From: Lentisphaeria bacterium
GTDB lineage: Bacteria; Verrucomicrobiota; Lentisphaeria; Victivallales; Victivallaceae
Reading direction: 5' to 3'
Length of the DNA: 61,057 nt
Assembly: GCA_017466125.1 (NCBI GenBank)
Contig: JAFTUS010000206.1
Span: 1 to 61,057, forward strand
The stretch's first letter is position 1, and each line of letters begins with the position of its first letter. Below, piece after piece: positions 1 through 7,576 of this stretch. The translations under genes were made by a program, and so were the position numbers. The notes beneath the pieces were generated by a model. The model ran no database searches, had not been told where the DNA came from, and was given only the letters and a program-made list of their open reading frames with translations.

Positions 1-45
1 CGCCGCGACAAGGCTGGACCACGTCCGGGTACGACCTGGTACAGA

Positions 46-127
46 CGGAGGCTCGAGAGCCCCGCACGGGGCGACAGCCGACCACTACCGAGGCCGACGT
101 TCGGCCGCTGCGCGCGGATTTTTTTAT
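46..127 (-). repeat. Dispersed hairpin-rich repeat, copy 1
   Basis: On the minus strand this reads A-rich tract, ATCCGCGCGCAGC, then the hairpin GGCCGA-ACG-TCGGCC, then TCGGTAGTGGTCGGCTGTC, then CCCCG/CGGGG and GGCTC/GAGCC palindromes. It matches the copy at 59467-59584 almost base for base, and part of it matches 7537-7576. It lies just 3' of the cyclophilin gene in the direction of transcription, as the other copies lie 3' of their genes. Bases 1-45 show nothing I can identify. Confidence 0.75.
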
Positions 128-155
128 CAGTCTATGTTTAGTACACAGCCAATTT

Positions 156-752
156 TTATTCGATAACGGCATCGAGGATCACTACATTGTCAACGGGAAC
201 ATCGGCGTGCATCCCGCGGCGGCCGGTCTTGACCTGCGCGATCTTGTCAACGACCTCCATGCCGGAGACGACTTTGCCGAAAACGCAGTAACCGTAGTGC
301 TGCGGGGTCGGAGCGCGGAAATCCAGAAAATCATTGTCCACGAGGTTGATGAAGAACTGGCTGGTCGCGGAGTTCACAACTTGAGTGCGTGCCATGGCGA
401 TCGTGCCGCGCTTGTTGGAAATCTGGTTCTGTGCCTCATTGACGATAGGATCGTTATTTTTCTTCTGGGAGAAAGAGGTATCGAAACCGCCGCCCTGGAT
501 CATAAAATTCGGAATGACCCGGTGAAAAAGCGTATCCTTATAAAAACCGGATTTGACATAATCCAGAAAATTTTTGACTGTGACCGGAGCCTCTTTATCA
601 AACAGTTCCAATTTGATGTCTCCGAAATTCGTTTTAAGAGTGACCATGCTGTGTTTTCCTTTCATTTTTGTTTTCGTACTGGTCTCTTTTGCGCCTGAAA
701 TACCGCAGAAAATCAGGCTCAACATCAGGAAGAGTAAATGCAGTTTTTTCAC
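156..752 (-). CDS. Peptidyl-prolyl cis-trans isomerase, cyclophilin type, exported
   Basis: Catalyses cis-trans isomerisation of Xaa-Pro bonds, probably in the periplasm. The 198-residue product begins with a hydrophobic signal peptide that ends near a GISGAKE segment. A single-domain cyclophilin fold follows, with [24 protein letters not shown] and FGKVV, which are family hallmarks including the catalytic Arg of FHR. The start is GTG at 752, chosen because AAGGAGGAATT lies directly upstream. An internal Met before VTLKTNFGD would give a cytoplasmic form but has a poorer ribosome binding site. It appears monocistronic, between the dispersed repeat and the terminator of the next gene. Confidence 0.93.
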   Translation of the reverse strand: MKKLHLLFLMLSLIFCGISGAKETSTKTKMKGKHSMVTLKTNFGDIKLELFDKEAPVTVKNFLDYVKSGFYKDTLFHRVIPNFMIQGGGFDTSFSQKKNNDPIVNEAQNQISNKRGTIAMARTQVVNSATSQFFINLVDNDFLDFRAPTPQHYGYCVFGKVVSGMEVVDKIAQVKTGRRGMHADVPVDNVVILDAVIE

Positions 753-771
753 AATTCCTCCTTCCGGTACA

Positions 772-808
772 CAAAAAACCCCCAGTCATGCCGAAACATA
801 CCGGAGGT
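772..808 (-). terminator. Rho-independent terminator of the 58-residue gene
   Basis: On the minus strand ACCTCCGGT (800-808) pairs over 9 bp, with two G-U pairs, with ACTGGGGGT (778-786). The loop is 13 nt and a run of six T follows. It lies 19 nt after the stop at 827. Confidence 0.75.
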
Positions 809-826
809 CTTTTGCGACAGGGGAAA

Positions 827-1003
827 TTACTTTTTGGCTTTTTCCCAGGTGTCCTTACCCACGAAGGCAGTCAGCGGGCGGCCGTCAGCGGTCTGACCCT
901 TGAATGCATAGCGTTTACGGGTTCCTTCGCCATAGGTGACGAATTCTTTCACTTCGGCTTCGACTTTGGCTTTTGCCTTGACGTCATAAAAAACGTGTTT
1001 CAT
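827..1003 (-). CDS. Small basic protein of unknown function, 58 residues
   Basis: Encodes a 58-residue lysine-rich protein that begins MKHVFYDVKAKAKVEAEV and ends GKDTWEKAKK. I do not recognise the family with confidence. The K.KVEA start followed by a basic middle and a GRPLTAFV stretch recalls small DUF5679-like proteins, but the cysteines of that family are missing. Evidence that the gene is real: AAGGAG lies 7 nt upstream of the ATG, a near-consensus promoter sits 41 nt upstream, and a Rho-independent terminator follows. It is a self-contained transcription unit, probably strongly expressed. Confidence 0.75.
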   Translation of the reverse strand: MKHVFYDVKAKAKVEAEVKEFVTYGEGTRKRYAFKGQTADGRPLTAFVGKDTWEKAKK

Positions 1004-1043
1004 GTTCTGCTCCTTCGTTGTTTGGTTGAACGTACTACTACTA

Positions 1044-1071
1044 ATTATACCGATAAAAATAAAATAATCAA
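1044..1071 (-). promoter_or_regulatory. Sigma-70 promoter of the 58-residue gene
   Basis: On the minus strand -35 TTGATT (1066-1071), a 16-nt spacer and -10 TATAAT (1044-1049). Repeated T tracts spaced about one helical turn lie upstream (1072-1115) and look like an UP element or curved DNA. Confidence 0.7.
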
Positions 1072-1217
1072 GTCAAAAAATCAAAAAAATCAAAAAAAAA
1101 TCAAATTTTTTTTAAAATCTGCTCTAAATCAGTCATTTTGAGTATATTTTACGATTTTTCCGATCAATCGCCAACGCAGGGCTGAAAAGGCAAATCCGGA
1201 CTTTTGACAGCGGCATC

Positions 1218-2186
1218 TTATTTCATGGCAGCACAGTATTTTATGATACCATCGGCGATGCCTTGTGCCAACTTGTCCAGATAATCCGGCGAGCGGAGTT
1301 TTGCCGCTTCCTGTTTGTTGGAGAGGAAACCCATTTCCACTAATACTCCGGGGCATCTCAAATCTCTCAATACGGCAAAACGGGCGCGTTTCACCCCCAT
1401 ATCGTTGGCTTTGGTCCTGATCAGCAGTGAACGCTGTAAAAAATACCCCAGACGGATATTTCTGGCATCGGAACGGTTGCCGGGAAGACTCTTCCAACTG
1501 ACTGCCGTCGAATTTGTGGAGGCCGTTCCCGCCGGAGAAAGACAATAAACCTCGATCCCGTGCGGTACTTTGGAGGCGGCGGAATTCGTGTGAATGGAAA
1601 TAAACAGATCCGCACGGTTGGCGTTGGCAAATGCCGCACGCGCCGGAAGCGAGAGAAAACGGTCGTTCTTACGGGTGAGCAATACACGGTAGCCGCGATC
1701 TTTCAACAGCAGTTCCACCCGTTTGGTCAACTGCAGATTAAGCCGCTTTTCCACCAGACCGCCGCCCGCGGCTCCCTGATCTTTGCCGCCGTGTCCGGGA
1801 TCAAGCACAATGGTCCGCACAAAATGCTTGTGAAGCCGTCCATTGTCGAGCAGCGGCTTGACGGTTTTCAGCCCGTCTATGTAATTGACCTGACTGCCGT
1901 TCCCGTTCAAAACTGCCGGGGCGGAAAGGGCGATACGGACAGAGTTGAAATAAAAGTGTCTCTGCTCTTTCCGGAATACCATCAGGATCTTTTTCGCCGC
2001 CGGATCGTAGACCTCCATGCGGGTCGTACCGCGTCTGGCACGATAGCCGTATTGCGCAACCAGATCTTTCAGACGGACATACGTCTGCTTACCCACTTTG
2101 AACCGGGGAAGTTCTGCGCCGCACAGCACAAAAACTCCCGCCAGCAGCAGGGAAATCAGAAATTTCTTTATCTTCGCACAACTCAT
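1218..2186 (-). CDS. N-acetylmuramoyl-L-alanine amidase (Amidase_3 family)
   Basis: Cleaves the amide bond between N-acetylmuramic acid and the L-Ala of the stem peptide, a periplasmic step in wall remodelling and cell separation. The 322-residue protein has a signal peptide (about 1-24). A small beta-rich domain at about 27-110 resembles the copper-amine-oxidase N-terminal-like stalk found in such enzymes. The zinc amidase domain then shows DPGHGG (129-134), a Glu in VEKRLN, SIHTN and VEMGFLSN. These supply the His-Glu-His zinc ligands and the catalytic Glu. The ATG overlaps the thiD stop by 4 nt, so the two are co-transcribed. No obvious terminator follows. Confidence 0.93.
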   Translation of the reverse strand: MSCAKIKKFLISLLLAGVFVLCGAELPRFKVGKQTYVRLKDLVAQYGYRARRGTTRMEVYDPAAKKILMVFRKEQRHFYFNSVRIALSAPAVLNGNGSQVNYIDGLKTVKPLLDNGRLHKHFVRTIVLDPGHGGKDQGAAGGGLVEKRLNLQLTKRVELLLKDRGYRVLLTRKNDRFLSLPARAAFANANRADLFISIHTNSAASKVPHGIEVYCLSPAGTASTNSTAVSWKSLPGNRSDARNIRLGYFLQRSLLIRTKANDMGVKRARFAVLRDLRCPGVLVEMGFLSNKQEAAKLRSPDYLDKLAQGIADGIIKYCAAMK

Positions 2187-3037
2187 TTATCTTTCCATAC
2201 TTCCAGACGGATGCGGTTGAGGCTGTCTTCGCTTGGCGGATACATCTGCGACAGTCCGCCGCTCAAGTTGACCGCTTCGCAAAGTGAACCGTAAACAAAT
2301 GATTTTGCCTCTGAAACCGCCTGATCCCAATTCATCCCGAATGCCAGCCCTGCCGCCAGTGCCGAACTCAATGTACAGCCTGTTCCGTGAGCCGTCTTTT
2401 CTGCGATCCGCACCGTCGGGGAACTCAAAGTGTAAACCTTTCCGTCACAGCAGATGAGATCGGTCGCAGTTTTTCCGTTGAGTGCGTGACCGCTTTTGAG
2501 GATAACGCCGCATCCCCAGCGGTCATAACAGGTGCGGGCGGCATCGGCGAGAGCCTTGCGTCCGTCCAGTTTTCTGCCGAGAATGAGTTCTGCTTCCGGG
2601 ATGTTCGGCGTGATCCATGCCGCCAGCGGAAACAGCTTTTCCAGCAATACTGTCACGGCATCCTGTTTCAGCAGTCTTGCCCCGGAGGTGGAGACCATGA
2701 CCGGATCGACCACCGTCGGCAGCCGCCGCTCCCGGATGGAGTCCGCGACTGTTTCAACGATCTCGCAATCAGCAAGCATACCGGTTTTGGCGATGCGCAC
2801 TGGAATGGCATCGAGTACACAGTCGATCTGACTGCGGACGATTTCAGCCGGAAGAGCCTCCACCTGCCGTACTTCGTTCGGGTTCTGTGCGGTTACTGCC
2901 GTGATCGCAGAACAGCCGTAGATACCGAATGCATTGAAGGTGCGCAAATCGGCCTGAATACCGGCTCCGCCGCCGGAATCGCTCCCGGCAATGGTCAGTG
3001 CCGCCGGATAAAACTCCATATCTTCAAGATTTTGCAT
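2183..3037 (-). CDS. thiD: Hydroxymethylpyrimidine/phosphomethylpyrimidine kinase
   Basis: Phosphorylates HMP and HMP-phosphate for thiamine synthesis; members of this ribokinase-fold family can also act on pyridoxine. The 284 residues show the N-terminal AGSDSGGGAGIQADL motif, VVDPVMVSTSG, TPNIPEAE, and the C-terminal anion-hole and catalytic-Asp region HGTGCTLSSALAAGLA, altered from the usual HGTGCTLSS only downstream. The gene overlaps the amidase by 4 nt. I saw no TPP riboswitch in its short leader. Since pdxST lies 1.5 kb away, a vitamin B6 salvage role is an alternative, but the motifs fit ThiD better. Confidence 0.88.
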   Translation of the reverse strand: MQNLEDMEFYPAALTIAGSDSGGGAGIQADLRTFNAFGIYGCSAITAVTAQNPNEVRQVEALPAEIVRSQIDCVLDAIPVRIAKTGMLADCEIVETVADSIRERRLPTVVDPVMVSTSGARLLKQDAVTVLLEKLFPLAAWITPNIPEAELILGRKLDGRKALADAARTCYDRWGCGVILKSGHALNGKTATDLICCDGKVYTLSSPTVRIAEKTAHGTGCTLSSALAAGLAFGMNWDQAVSEAKSFVYGSLCEAVNLSGGLSQMYPPSEDSLNRIRLEVWKDK

Positions 3038-3073
3038 TTTTTCAGTTGTTTTTTCTCTGTTTTCGGGTTATAT

Positions 3074-3102
3074 TTGTCACATGTTATAAACTACATCATA
3101 AA
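3074..3102 (+). promoter_or_regulatory. Possible promoter for the 451-residue protein
   Basis: TTGTCA (3074-3079), a 17-nt spacer and CATAAA (3097-3102). The leader to the ATG at 3124 is short, A-rich and lacks a Shine-Dalgarno sequence. Confidence 0.35.
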
Positions 3103-3123
3103 AACGGAAAAAACAAATAAAAA

Positions 3124-4479
3124 ATGAAATTTATTTCAAGGATAATTCTATTTCTTGTCCTGATGCCTGTTCTCCGGGGTGCCGGGGAGCAGGAGTTTGC
3201 CGTTTTTTTTGCCAAACACAATGAACACAGTATCGCCGTGGAACAGGATTTGAAAGATTTGTATTTGCAGATCCAGAACCTTTTCCGGATCAAAGGCGAA
3301 CAGGAGGCACGGGGATGCCGCTTTCTGCTGACCGGTGCCGTCCCGCCGGGAGAACTCCTCGTAACCGCGCAAAAGGGATACTGGCAGATCGAATTCGACC
3401 ACAAAGCAGGAAACTGGCAGCAGGACCGTTCGTTTCTCGCACGGCTGACGGGGAGCATCTTTGCCGCCCGTTACACCTCAAATCCCCCTTCTGAAAAAGC
3501 GGTCATGCCGCGCTGGATCGTTGCGGGCATCCTCCACCGAATCGAAAGCAAACGCGGTTCGGCGCAGTTGATGAAACGCAATCAGGACTTTGCCGTAAGC
3601 AGGGCGTTGTTTGCCGGAGACTCCCGTCTGCCGGACTTCAAAGAGTTGACCAAACTGCCCGCTTCTCTGACGGATGCTCCGGGGATCATTCAGGTCTGGA
3701 CGGATGAATTTTCCCGTCTGCTGCTGGATGTCTGTTCCGAACTGAACGGCAGGGGAAATCCGCTGCGTTCCTATACTGCGGCGATGATGTACGGCAGCGG
3801 CAATGCGGAACTGCTGTTTGAACAGCACTTTTCGCCGCATTTGCTGAAACGCTCTTTCCGCACTCCGCTGGCGGGACGGTTCGGGCTGGATGCGTGGAAC
3901 CGGATGCCTCCGCCGGTCAAGGTCCAGCGGTACTTGGAATATATCGCCTCCCGGCGGGTATTCAACCATTTTCATCCTCAACCGGTGCGGGAATTGCACA
4001 AACAATTTGCCGCGTTCCGTAAAATCAATCTGCCCGTACCGGAGGCAAAACCGGGAACGCCGCCCGAAACCTTTGATATGGAGCAGTATCCCGATCTGCT
4101 CGAAAACCACCCGCACGCCCCCAAAACACTTTCGCGGAAGATCCGGGAACTGCGTTCTGCCGCTGAAGGCGGGGACATCGAATTCAGAGAAGCATTACAG
4201 CAGTTGGGGTTGACGCTCCACGAAATGAGACGTGATCCCGATGATCCGCCATGGCGTGCTGTCCGCCGTTACCGCAAACAGTTTCCGCTGGTCATGCAAA
4301 CGCTCAAACGGCGGGAAAAAATCGAAAAGTTTCTGCTTGAAACAGAGGAACGTTTCCGCTCCCCCGCCTGTTTTTACGAAGAGGCGATCCGGGAAAGCAT
4401 GCGCCGTTTTCCCGGCGAAACGCCCCGCCTCACAGAACTGCTCGACAAGGTAGAGAAACAGTATATCGGGACGGAGTAG
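3124..4479 (+). CDS. Exported protein of unknown function, 451 residues
   Basis: I do not recognise this protein. It starts with a signal peptide (MKFISRIILFLVLMPVLRGA, cleavage about residue 20). The rest is a soluble alpha/beta region rich in Arg and Pro. The segment FLARLTGSIFAARY followed by PRWIVAGILHRIES resembles the region before the helix of a peptidase-like domain, but no HExxH or other catalytic motif is present. The C-terminal 150 residues are charged and helical. It is transcribed divergently from thiD. No Shine-Dalgarno sequence is visible, unlike most genes here. A weak hairpin (4484-4507) follows the stop. Confidence 0.8.
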   Translation: MKFISRIILFLVLMPVLRGAGEQEFAVFFAKHNEHSIAVEQDLKDLYLQIQNLFRIKGEQEARGCRFLLTGAVPPGELLVTAQKGYWQIEFDHKAGNWQQDRSFLARLTGSIFAARYTSNPPSEKAVMPRWIVAGILHRIESKRGSAQLMKRNQDFAVSRALFAGDSRLPDFKELTKLPASLTDAPGIIQVWTDEFSRLLLDVCSELNGRGNPLRSYTAAMMYGSGNAELLFEQHFSPHLLKRSFRTPLAGRFGLDAWNRMPPPVKVQRYLEYIASRRVFNHFHPQPVRELHKQFAAFRKINLPVPEAKPGTPPETFDMEQYPDLLENHPHAPKTLSRKIRELRSAAEGGDIEFREALQQLGLTLHEMRRDPDDPPWRAVRRYRKQFPLVMQTLKRREKIEKFLLETEERFRSPACFYEEAIRESMRRFPGETPRLTELLDKVEKQYIGTE

Positions 4480-4563
4480 CAGAAACCGGACTTTGCACCC
4501 TCCGGTTGCGGCAGCGGAAAATGGACAGGATGGACAGAAACTTTAACTGTCGCGTACGGACGG

Positions 4564-5133
4564 TTATTTGCTGACGATTTCGTTGAGGAAATATTGTGCT
4601 GTACGATAGTCTGACGTCAGTTCGGGGTGAAAGGCCATTGCCAGCTGCCGCCCCTGACGGACTGCGGTTATACGTCCCCCGTGTTCCGCCAGAACTTCCG
4701 CATCCGGAGAACAGAATTCGATCTGCGGCGCACGGATGAAACTCATTGAGATATTCTGAAGCGGCCCGAAATTACCGATCGTCCGGAAACTCTCTTTCTG
4801 TCTTCCGTAAGCGTTGCGGCGGACCGCAACCGGCAATGTCCCCAAATGCACCGTCGGATCATCCAGAATTTGCGCCGCCAGCAGAATAAGCCCCGCACAG
4901 GTCGCCATGACCGGAAGACCTCCCGAAATACGGGAACGGAGTTCATCGAACATATCCAGTTCGCGGAGAAGTTTCCCCTGCACCGTGCTTTCACCTCCGG
5001 GCAGAATAAGTGCATCAAAATCCTGCTGCAAATCACGTTTCTGCCGCAGTTGAAGTGTCCGATGCCCCAAGGCGGCAAAAACAGTTTCGTGTTCCGCAAA
5101 ATCACCCTGCAATGCCAGAACTGCGATTTTCAT
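4564..5133 (-). CDS. pdxT: Pyridoxal 5'-phosphate synthase glutaminase subunit
   Basis: Hydrolyses glutamine and channels ammonia to PdxS. The 189 residues carry the class-I-like glutaminase signature: LPGGEST near the oxyanion strand, the nucleophile Cys in ATCAGLILLA, and the His-Glu pair in FHPELTSD. Length is normal for PdxT. The ATG overlaps the pdxS stop by one base (TGATG), so translation is coupled and the subunits are probably made in fixed ratio. Confidence 0.96.
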   Translation of the reverse strand: MKIAVLALQGDFAEHETVFAALGHRTLQLRQKRDLQQDFDALILPGGESTVQGKLLRELDMFDELRSRISGGLPVMATCAGLILLAAQILDDPTVHLGTLPVAVRRNAYGRQKESFRTIGNFGPLQNISMSFIRAPQIEFCSPDAEVLAEHGGRITAVRQGRQLAMAFHPELTSDYRTAQYFLNEIVSK

Positions 5134-6008
5134 CAGATGCCCCGCTCTTCCATGATCGTGCGGATCTCTTCCGGATTGATGCCGACCATGGCTTCCCCCA
5201 GACCGCAGGAGAGTTCAGCCAGCATGGCGGCATCCTGATAATTGGTCACCGCTTTGACGATCGCCGCCGCCCGCTTTGCCGGATCTCCCGATTTGAAGAT
5301 GCCCGAACCGACAAAAACCCCCTCCGCTCCCAGCATCATCATCAATGCCGCATCCGCCGGAGTCGCCACGCCCCCGGCGGCAAAGTTCACCACCGGCAGT
5401 TTTCCGTTCCTGTGAACGTACAGCAGCAGTTCAAACGGAACCTGTAACGTTTTGGCACATTCGTAAAGTTCATCTTCCGCCATACCGGCGACCCGCCGTA
5501 TCTCCTGATTCATCTTGCGCATGTGGCGCACTGCCTGAACCACATCACCCGTACCGGGTTCGCCTTTGGTACGGATCATGGCGGCACCTTCACCGATGCG
5601 GCGCAGTGCCTCGCCCAGATCGCGCGCTCCGCAGACAAACGGTACTTTGAAAGTCCGCTTATCGACATGATAAACATCATCCGCCGGACTGAGGACTTCG
5701 CTTTCATCGATGTAATCGATCGAAATCGCCTCAAGAATACGGGCTTCAGCAATATGGCCGATACGGCATTTTGCCATGACCGGAATGGAGACCGCCTCCT
5801 GAATGCCGCGGATCATGGCGGGGTCGCTCATGCGGGAAACTCCGCCCGCCGCCCGGATGTCCGCGGGGATACGCTCCAGTGCCATGACCGCACAGGCTCC
5901 GGCGTCTTCGGCGATACGGGCCTGTTCCGGGGTGGTTACATCCATGATAACGCCCCCTTTGAGCATCTGCGCAAGGTTGCAATTCAACACATATTGTTCA
6001 TTATCCAT
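5133..6008 (-). CDS. pdxS: Pyridoxal 5'-phosphate synthase, synthase subunit
   Basis: Makes PLP from ribose 5-phosphate, glyceraldehyde 3-phosphate and ammonia from PdxT; a dodecamer in other bacteria. The 291-residue TIM barrel contains [26 protein letters not shown], the Lys-containing [23 protein letters not shown], and [17 protein letters not shown]. These cover the two Schiff-base lysines and the phosphate site. The start has AAGGAG upstream (TTAAGGAGAATTTACG). It is read divergently from the MocR regulator across a 90-bp region, the usual layout when that regulator controls pdxST. Confidence 0.97.
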   Translation of the reverse strand: MDNEQYVLNCNLAQMLKGGVIMDVTTPEQARIAEDAGACAVMALERIPADIRAAGGVSRMSDPAMIRGIQEAVSIPVMAKCRIGHIAEARILEAISIDYIDESEVLSPADDVYHVDKRTFKVPFVCGARDLGEALRRIGEGAAMIRTKGEPGTGDVVQAVRHMRKMNQEIRRVAGMAEDELYECAKTLQVPFELLLYVHRNGKLPVVNFAAGGVATPADAALMMMLGAEGVFVGSGIFKSGDPAKRAAAIVKAVTNYQDAAMLAELSCGLGEAMVGINPEEIRTIMEERGI

Positions 6009-6048
6009 CGTAAATTCTCCTTAAAATTCAGATTTTTGAAATTGTTTC

Positions 6049-6077
6049 TTGACATTAATATACTCCGGTGCTATATT
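6049..6077 (+). promoter_or_regulatory. Promoter of the MocR-type regulator
   Basis: A perfect -35 TTGACA (6049-6054), 17-nt spacer, and -10 TATATT (6072-6077). The predicted start of transcription near 6084 leaves a leader of only about 15-30 nt before the candidate ATGs at 6099 and 6114. Confidence 0.8.
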
Positions 6078-6079
6078 CA

Positions 6080-6110
6080 ATACAAATATATAAATTGTAT
6101 GGATTACAAT
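6080..6110. promoter_or_regulatory. Probable operator with three TACAA/TTGTA half-sites
   Basis: ATACAA (6080-6085) and TTGTAT (6095-6100) form an inverted repeat with a 9-nt gap. TTGTA (6095-6099) also forms an inverted repeat with TACAA (6105-6109). The first and third half-sites are direct repeats. They cover the predicted transcription start and the first ATG, so binding would repress the regulator and might act on pdxST. MocR-type PdxR proteins are known to use such repeated half-sites; the assignment here is inference. Confidence 0.5.
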
Positions 6111-7508
6111 AAAATGCCCACAAACTCTTTTGACGATTTCTATTTGAGCTGGATACCGGAGCGCACACTGCTGAAGCGTCCTTTTTATCTGACGCTTGCC
6201 AATGCGCTTGAGGCGGATATCATCTCCGGAAAACTGGCGGCGGGGACCCGTCTGCCTCCGCAGCGGGAACTGGCGGACTTTCTCGATTTGAATTTTACGA
6301 CCGTGACCCGTGCCTACGACCTCTGCCGGGAAAAAAATCTGATTTACGGCGTTACCGGCAGGGGGACTTTTGTTTCTCCGCTGCCGGGGAAGGCGTTTAC
6401 CGCCGGACAGGGAAGTTCCGGCAAGGTGATCGAACTCGGTGTGGTCAAGGGGTTCGATCAGATCAGAACTCCTGTGATCGAAGCAAGTTCAAGTGTTCTG
6501 CAAAAGGGCTATATCGGCGAACTGTACGCCTATACCGAACCCGCCGGACACCTCCACCAGCGGGCAGCAGGAGCGCACTGGATGGCCCGGATGGACGTTC
6601 ACGCCGACAGCGAACATACGGCGATTTTTGCCGGGGCGCAAAATGTGATAAGTACCGCGCTGCTCTCGCTTTTCCGCATCGGGGACAAGCTGGCGGTGGA
6701 CGAATACACCTATTCCAATCTGATCGGCACCGCCCGGCTTTCGCACATACGGCTGGAACCGGTGCGGGGAGATGAATACGGCATGCTGCCGGAAGAACTT
6801 GAAAACTGCTGCCGTGCGGGGGGCATCCGGGGCGTTTTTCTGATGCCGAACTGTGCCAACCCGACCACTTGTACCCTGCCGGAAAAACGGAAAGATGAAC
6901 TTGCAGAGGTGATCGCCCGCAACGGTTTGCTGCTGCTCGAAGATGACAATACGGGCATTCCGCCGGTTCAGGACGGCAGTTACCGTTCCATGTTCTCCCG
7001 TCTGCCGGAGCAGACGATCTATATCTGCGGCTCGACCATGGCGTTGTGCAGCGGTCTGCGGGTGGCATTTGCGGCGTTTCCGGAAAATTTCCGCACGCAA
7101 CTGCTGAATGCCCAGTTCCACTTGAATATCCGGACATCATCGCTGGATGCCGAGATCATCACGGAACTGATTTTAAGCGGAAAAGCCGGAAAGATCCTGG
7201 AGCAGAAAGCGGAACTTGCAAGGGAGCGGAACCGTATTTTCAATGCCGTATTCCCCGATGCCGTTCCCTCCGGTTCCCCTGCCGCCTTTTTCCGCTGGCT
7301 TCCTGTGCCGGATTGTCCTGTCGACGGCCCCGCCCTTGAACGGGAATTACAGCTGAAAGGCGTGAACATCCACAGTGCCAACCGCTTTACGGCACTGCGG
7401 ACGCCCGGAAAATTCATCCGGCTCGCCATCTCCTCACCCGACACGGCAGAAGAACTGCAAGCCGGATTGAATATCGTAAAACAGTCCGTAAAAAGTTCAA
7501 AAGCATAA
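6099..7508 (+). CDS. pdxR: MocR-family (GntR HTH + aminotransferase-like) regulator, likely of pdxST
   Basis: Candidate PLP-responsive regulator of the divergent pdxST. From the ATG at 6099 it has 469 residues: a GntR winged helix (about 23-93, RPFYLTLANALEADIISGKL through GRGTFVSP) and a class-I aminotransferase-like domain (about 110-465). The open frame extends back to 5523 over pdxS, but the promoter and operator fix the start at 6099 or 6114; neither has a clear Shine-Dalgarno sequence. The expected PLP lysine segment (consensus SFSKxLxPxLR) reads GSTMALCSGLR, and a gap-free alignment puts Met314 at the lysine position. EDDY is EDDN (281-284). Covalent PLP binding therefore looks impossible, though the Arg near the C terminus (FIRLAIS) is kept. 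Confidence 0.85.
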   Translation: MDYNKMPTNSFDDFYLSWIPERTLLKRPFYLTLANALEADIISGKLAAGTRLPPQRELADFLDLNFTTVTRAYDLCREKNLIYGVTGRGTFVSPLPGKAFTAGQGSSGKVIELGVVKGFDQIRTPVIEASSSVLQKGYIGELYAYTEPAGHLHQRAAGAHWMARMDVHADSEHTAIFAGAQNVISTALLSLFRIGDKLAVDEYTYSNLIGTARLSHIRLEPVRGDEYGMLPEELENCCRAGGIRGVFLMPNCANPTTCTLPEKRKDELAEVIARNGLLLLEDDNTGIPPVQDGSYRSMFSRLPEQTIYICGSTMALCSGLRVAFAAFPENFRTQLLNAQFHLNIRTSSLDAEIITELILSGKAGKILEQKAELARERNRIFNAVFPDAVPSGSPAAFFRWLPVPDCPVDGPALERELQLKGVNIHSANRFTALRTPGKFIRLAISSPDTAEELQAGLNIVKQSVKSSKA

Positions 7509-7536
7509 CGGCCGGACACCGGCAGCGGCAGTAATC

Positions 7537-7576
7537 GGCTGTCGCCCCGGGAGGCTCTAATCCTCCGGGGGCGGGG
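7537..7576 (+). repeat. Hairpin related to the dispersed repeat, between convergent genes
   Basis: GCCCCGGGAGG (7544-7554) pairs with CCTCCGGGGGC (7562-7572) with one mismatch around a 7-nt loop. The preceding TCGGCTGTCGCCCCG matches the dispersed repeat at 46-127 and 59467-59584. It sits between the ends of the regulator gene and bamA and may stop transcription from both sides, though no T run follows. Confidence 0.55.

Noticed and set aside
3038..3123. TPP riboswitch upstream of thiD
   Set aside because: The leader is under 90 nt, AT-rich and lacks the CUGAGA and ACCUGA conserved pieces.
4484..4507. Terminator after the 451-residue protein gene
   Set aside because: A 7-bp hairpin is present, but no T run follows, so support is weak.
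5523..6098. Upstream extension of the MocR gene across pdxS
   Set aside because: The extension is antisense to pdxS and lies upstream of a perfect promoter; the family N terminus fits the ATG at 6099 or 6114.
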